This document shows positions 61,707 to 64,000 of a DNA stretch of 64,000 bases, piece by piece. Source of the stretch: Endozoicomonas sp. G2_1 (GTDB lineage: Bacteria; Pseudomonadota; Gammaproteobacteria; Enterobacterales; Alteromonadaceae). Where the stretch lies: positions 62,001 through 126,000 of the forward strand of contig NZ_JAGHQT010000001.1 in NCBI RefSeq assembly GCF_017744155.1, read 5' to 3'. Within the stretch, counting starts at the first letter, position 1, and each line of letters begins with the position of its first letter. The position numbers and the translations under genes were made by a program. The notes beneath the pieces are model-generated. The model was not told the origin of the DNA. It did not search any database and was given only the letters and a program-made list of their open reading frames with translations.

Positions 61707-62510
61707 TTAAAAAAATGCGCTAAAACCCAAGGTCCAAATTCTCAAGGTTTCGTTGTCATCTCGGTCGGTTAAGGCCAAGGCATATTTGTATTCGGCGCGC
61801 AGCACAAAGTTGCGGGTCAAATAATACTTAGCGCCAAGTGCGCCACTAATAAGGGTGTCACGTCGACTTTCAGCGTCGGCTAAAACGCTAATTGGCGTAG
61901 TTTCAATTAAACCGCCGCCAACCGATAAATAAGGGCTCACTAACCATTCGGGAAAGGGTTGTGCCAGTAAACTAAGTTCAACTAAATCGCTGTCTGAAAT
62001 GCTGCCACTGGCTTTACCAAAAGAAACTTCACTGCTAATCACAGGGCTAAAGGCATAAGCGAGGCTGACGCGATAAAAGTTTGCATCTTCCAACTCGCCA
62101 TAAGCAATACCACCTTCCCAATGGCGATTTTGAAAGTCATTTTGGTCTTGCTCTTCAGTCGCTAAAGCGCCTTGATTGAAACTAAATTGAACAAGTTGTT
62201 TTTGATTGATCCAGCCCTGATTGCCGCGCTTGTCGATGACTTTGAACCAGGCGGTACGCTTGGTCACCACAGTTAACTGTTCGCCTTGTTCAACCACATG
62301 AACAATCGGAAAACCTCGGCCAGGACCTGAACGCAATTCAACAAATGGCGCTTCAATAGTGATGTTGACCAATTCTTGTTCTGACCAAAAACTGGCGTTG
62401 GCACTCGTCGGAGCTAATACCGTCGATAAAGCCGTAAACAGAACTATTAACAAAGTCTTTAGCGTGACAAAGCCAGTGTCTAACATGCGCTTATTCAGTC
62501 GGCTAGTCAT
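61707..62510 (-). CDS. SH3-domain outer-membrane beta-barrel protein
   Basis: 267 residues. A signal peptide is followed by a bacterial SH3 domain (about residues 48-105: VELRSGPGRGFPIVHVV, NQGWINQKQLV) that could bind peptidoglycan. A C-terminal barrel follows (GGIAYGELEDANFYRVSLAYAF to LGFSAFF with terminal Phe). It starts within the stop codon of the upstream cytochrome gene (TAATG), so translation is probably coupled. Confidence 0.82.
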   Translation of the reverse strand: MTSRLNKRMLDTGFVTLKTLLIVLFTALSTVLAPTSANASFWSEQELVNITIEAPFVELRSGPGRGFPIVHVVEQGEQLTVVTKRTAWFKVIDKRGNQGWINQKQLVQFSFNQGALATEEQDQNDFQNRHWEGGIAYGELEDANFYRVSLAYAFSPVISSEVSFGKASGSISDSDLVELSLLAQPFPEWLVSPYLSVGGGLIETTPISVLADAESRRDTLISGALGAKYYLTRNFVLRAEYKYALALTDRDDNETLRIWTLGFSAFF

Positions 62511-64000
62511 TACTGCGCCTCCTGATAAAACGGGTTGTTGTAATACTGGCCGCCAATATCAAGCCATTCACTGATCAAGCGAGCTTCGTCAACGCTGAGC
62601 GCGCCACTGTGATTGGCATTGTTTAAGACCTCAAAAAAGCGCGCACTGGCACGGGCACCGGCAGTCGACAAAATATTGTTAACCGGTACTGTGGTTAATA
62701 CTGGAATTGGCTGACCATTTTCATCGATCAGTAACTCGCCATCAGGACCTAACTGAAAAACGGGATTGCCATTGTCATCTAACAGGGGTACGCGGCGGTC
62801 AACTAAAATACCTTCAACTAGCTCCTGTTCAACATCGGCAAAAAACAGTTCTCGGTAGCCATTGGTATGTGCAGGTTCATCACTTGATGGCGCAGTCGTT
62901 AAATCAAGTTGCCCTGCGGGTACTTGCGCAGTGCCATCGCTATCTAAAGTGTTGTGACAACTAGTGCAGGTTTGATCTTGCAAGGTTTCGCCAGTGACAC
63001 TATCAAGCACCAAGCGCGACTGTTGCCACAGCGGTTGAATATGCTCTAGGTAATTAATTTGCAAGCGACAAAATGCCGTCCAATTAGTGAAACAACTCAC
63101 GCCATTGGGCACCGCCGTGGTCAGAGCTTGGTAGCTCAGATTAGTCGATGGATTTAATGGCGCACGGGCTGGGTCGGTCCAAATATCGGTATAACTTAAA
63201 TCGCTGCTAAGCTCGGCCAGTCCTAAGGTCTTCTCTGCCGTTTCAGCCATGGTTTGACCAAAACTAGGTACTAGGCTTGGGTTGGTATTGTTAAACGGCA
63301 CGCCATCGCTTTGCGCGCCAACATTAATGCTGGTTAATTCAGCATCAGGTCTACCGTGGGCCGCTTCGCTGTTTCGAGTATGGCAGCCTTGGCACTGCAT
63401 CACTTCGCCCGGACGTACAGTTAACCATTGGCGATGACGACCACCAATGCGTTGACCATTTTGATCGACAACACTTAAGGCAAAAGGAATATTGGCAGGT
63501 ACTTTCACTTTAACTGAGCCGTCTGGCTGGATTGGCGTATAACCCAAGATTTCGCGCATTAACTGATCGCGGCTACGACCAAAATCAGTATTCTCTATTT
63601 CGCGAACCTCTTCTGGCGGCATTGGCACGCCGCGGACCAATCGCAAAAAGCGCGCCGGTCTTTGTGCGGCGCTCGTCTGGCTGGGATCTTTAAGCTGCTC
63701 AAGACCTTGGGCAGTACTGTCAACGCCCGCAAAGTCGTAAACACTGCGAATGTGAATGGCACCCGCTTGTTGGTTGAACAAATCGCTATCGAGCTCATTA
63801 CCCGGCGTTTTGTCGGCGACAAAACTCGGTGCGACCGTGCTAGCTTGCATCACAATCGCTTCGGTAATGAAGTTACCTTCACTGGTACTCGCGACTAGTT
63901 GCTGGGTATTGTTCACTTGATTAAACAGCCACAATTCATAAAACGGGGTCGCTTGCACTAACTCAGGATCAGCGAGTTGCTCTGCGCTCAGTTGACCACA
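62510..64000 (-). CDS. HzsA-like diheme c-type cytochrome protein (partial, 5' end outside window)
   Basis: The frame is open to the window edge, so the gene starts beyond 64000; the GTG at 63958 is internal. The visible 496 residues contain two heme-binding motifs, CQGCH (after LTVRPGEVM) and CTSCH (in LQDQTCTSCHNTLD). The arrangement PIQPDGSVKVKVPAN, HRQWLTVRPGE and YLEHIQPLWQ resembles proteins annotated as related to the hydrazine synthase alpha subunit, but hydrazine synthesis is not implied. Probably periplasmic or surface-attached. First visible gene of the operon that runs leftwards to the TonB-like gene. Confidence 0.75.
   Translation of the reverse strand, partial: CGQLSAEQLADPELVQATPFYELWLFNQVNNTQQLVASTSEGNFITEAIVMQASTVAPSFVADKTPGNELDSDLFNQQAGAIHIRSVYDFAGVDSTAQGLEQLKDPSQTSAAQRPARFLRLVRGVPMPPEEVREIENTDFGRSRDQLMREILGYTPIQPDGSVKVKVPANIPFALSVVDQNGQRIGGRHRQWLTVRPGEVMQCQGCHTRNSEAAHGRPDAELTSINVGAQSDGVPFNNTNPSLVPSFGQTMAETAEKTLGLAELSSDLSYTDIWTDPARAPLNPSTNLSYQALTTAVPNGVSCFTNWTAFCRLQINYLEHIQPLWQQSRLVLDSVTGETLQDQTCTSCHNTLDSDGTAQVPAGQLDLTTAPSSDEPAHTNGYRELFFADVEQELVEGILVDRRVPLLDDNGNPVFQLGPDGELLIDENGQPIPVLTTVPVNNILSTAGARASARFFEVLNNANHSGALSVDEARLISEWLDIGGQYYNNPFYQEAQ

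Noticed and set aside
62510-64000. Hydrazine synthase and anammox-type metabolism
   Set aside because: The similarity is only to HzsA-related diheme proteins; the other hydrazine synthase subunits and the rest of the pathway are not present, and the organism type does not fit.

Overview
The window looks like chromosome of a marine gammaproteobacterium of the order Alteromonadales. A Colwelliaceae (Thalassotalea/Colwellia-like) origin is my best guess. The reasons are the rsxABCDGE-nth order, the ybbP-ybbA/tesA arrangement, yciB-yciI, enterobacterial-type tRNAs, moderate AT richness and many secreted or TPR proteins. No phage, CRISPR array, rRNA or intact IS element is visible.

Layout. 1-745: end of a degenerate EAL-domain protein; its terminator loop has been split by a 265-bp MITE (789-1053). 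1209-8571: the Rnf/Rsx electron-transport operon (rsxA, B, C, D, G, E) with an unusual nth. RsxC carries a very long Ala/Lys repeat tail. 8584-19597: mostly single genes, namely a glyoxalase-like protein, alpha/beta hydrolases, a hybrid histidine kinase facing a LuxR-type response regulator with shared upstream motifs, yciB, yciI and a PerM-type protein. 19826-25391: ybbP-ybbA divergent from tesA with overlapping start codons, then a KefB-type antiporter. 25571-26313: a tRNA operon read leftwards (Ala-GGC, then four identical Glu-TTC) with a clear promoter and terminator. 26650-36289: yvcK/ybhK, a DUF885 peptidase-like lipoprotein, a DsbD-like reductase with a redoxin, an HxlR regulator beside a hydrolase, an AstE-like deacylase and others. 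36505-39416: an orphan L-fuconate dehydratase and AT-rich genes of unknown function. 39529-42566: htpG with a sigma-32 promoter, and recR. 42661-48117: a nitrogen-related group (PP2C/Ser-Thr kinase fusion, formate/nitrite channel, cyanase, sigma-54 activator) with candidate sigma-54 promoters.

48185-64000 is the most interesting part: about fifteen co-directional, closely packed genes on the minus strand. In transcription order they encode a diheme HzsA-like protein (cut by the window edge), an SH3 plus beta-barrel protein, another beta-barrel, a TlpA thioredoxin, a DUF4266 lipoprotein, a DUF3570 outer-membrane protein, a small periplasmic protein, two very large TPR/coiled-coil proteins, a TPR lipoprotein, a small secreted protein, one ExbB/TolQ, two ExbD/TolR and an AgmX/TonB-like protein. 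The inventory (one TolQ, two TolR, a TonB/AgmX-like linker, TPR proteins, lipoproteins, outer-membrane barrels) parallels the Agl-Glt gliding and Nfs machines of Myxococcus. I infer a proton-driven trans-envelope machine coupled to a periplasmic redox module. Its function cannot be told from sequence alone.

Other observations: a short dispersed repeat (AACAGCCTTGAGCA type) found inside two unrelated genes and in the rsxD-rsxG junction, supplying the rsxD stop codon; an nth lacking the iron-sulfur cysteines; and an ExbD whose essential Asp is replaced by Asn.
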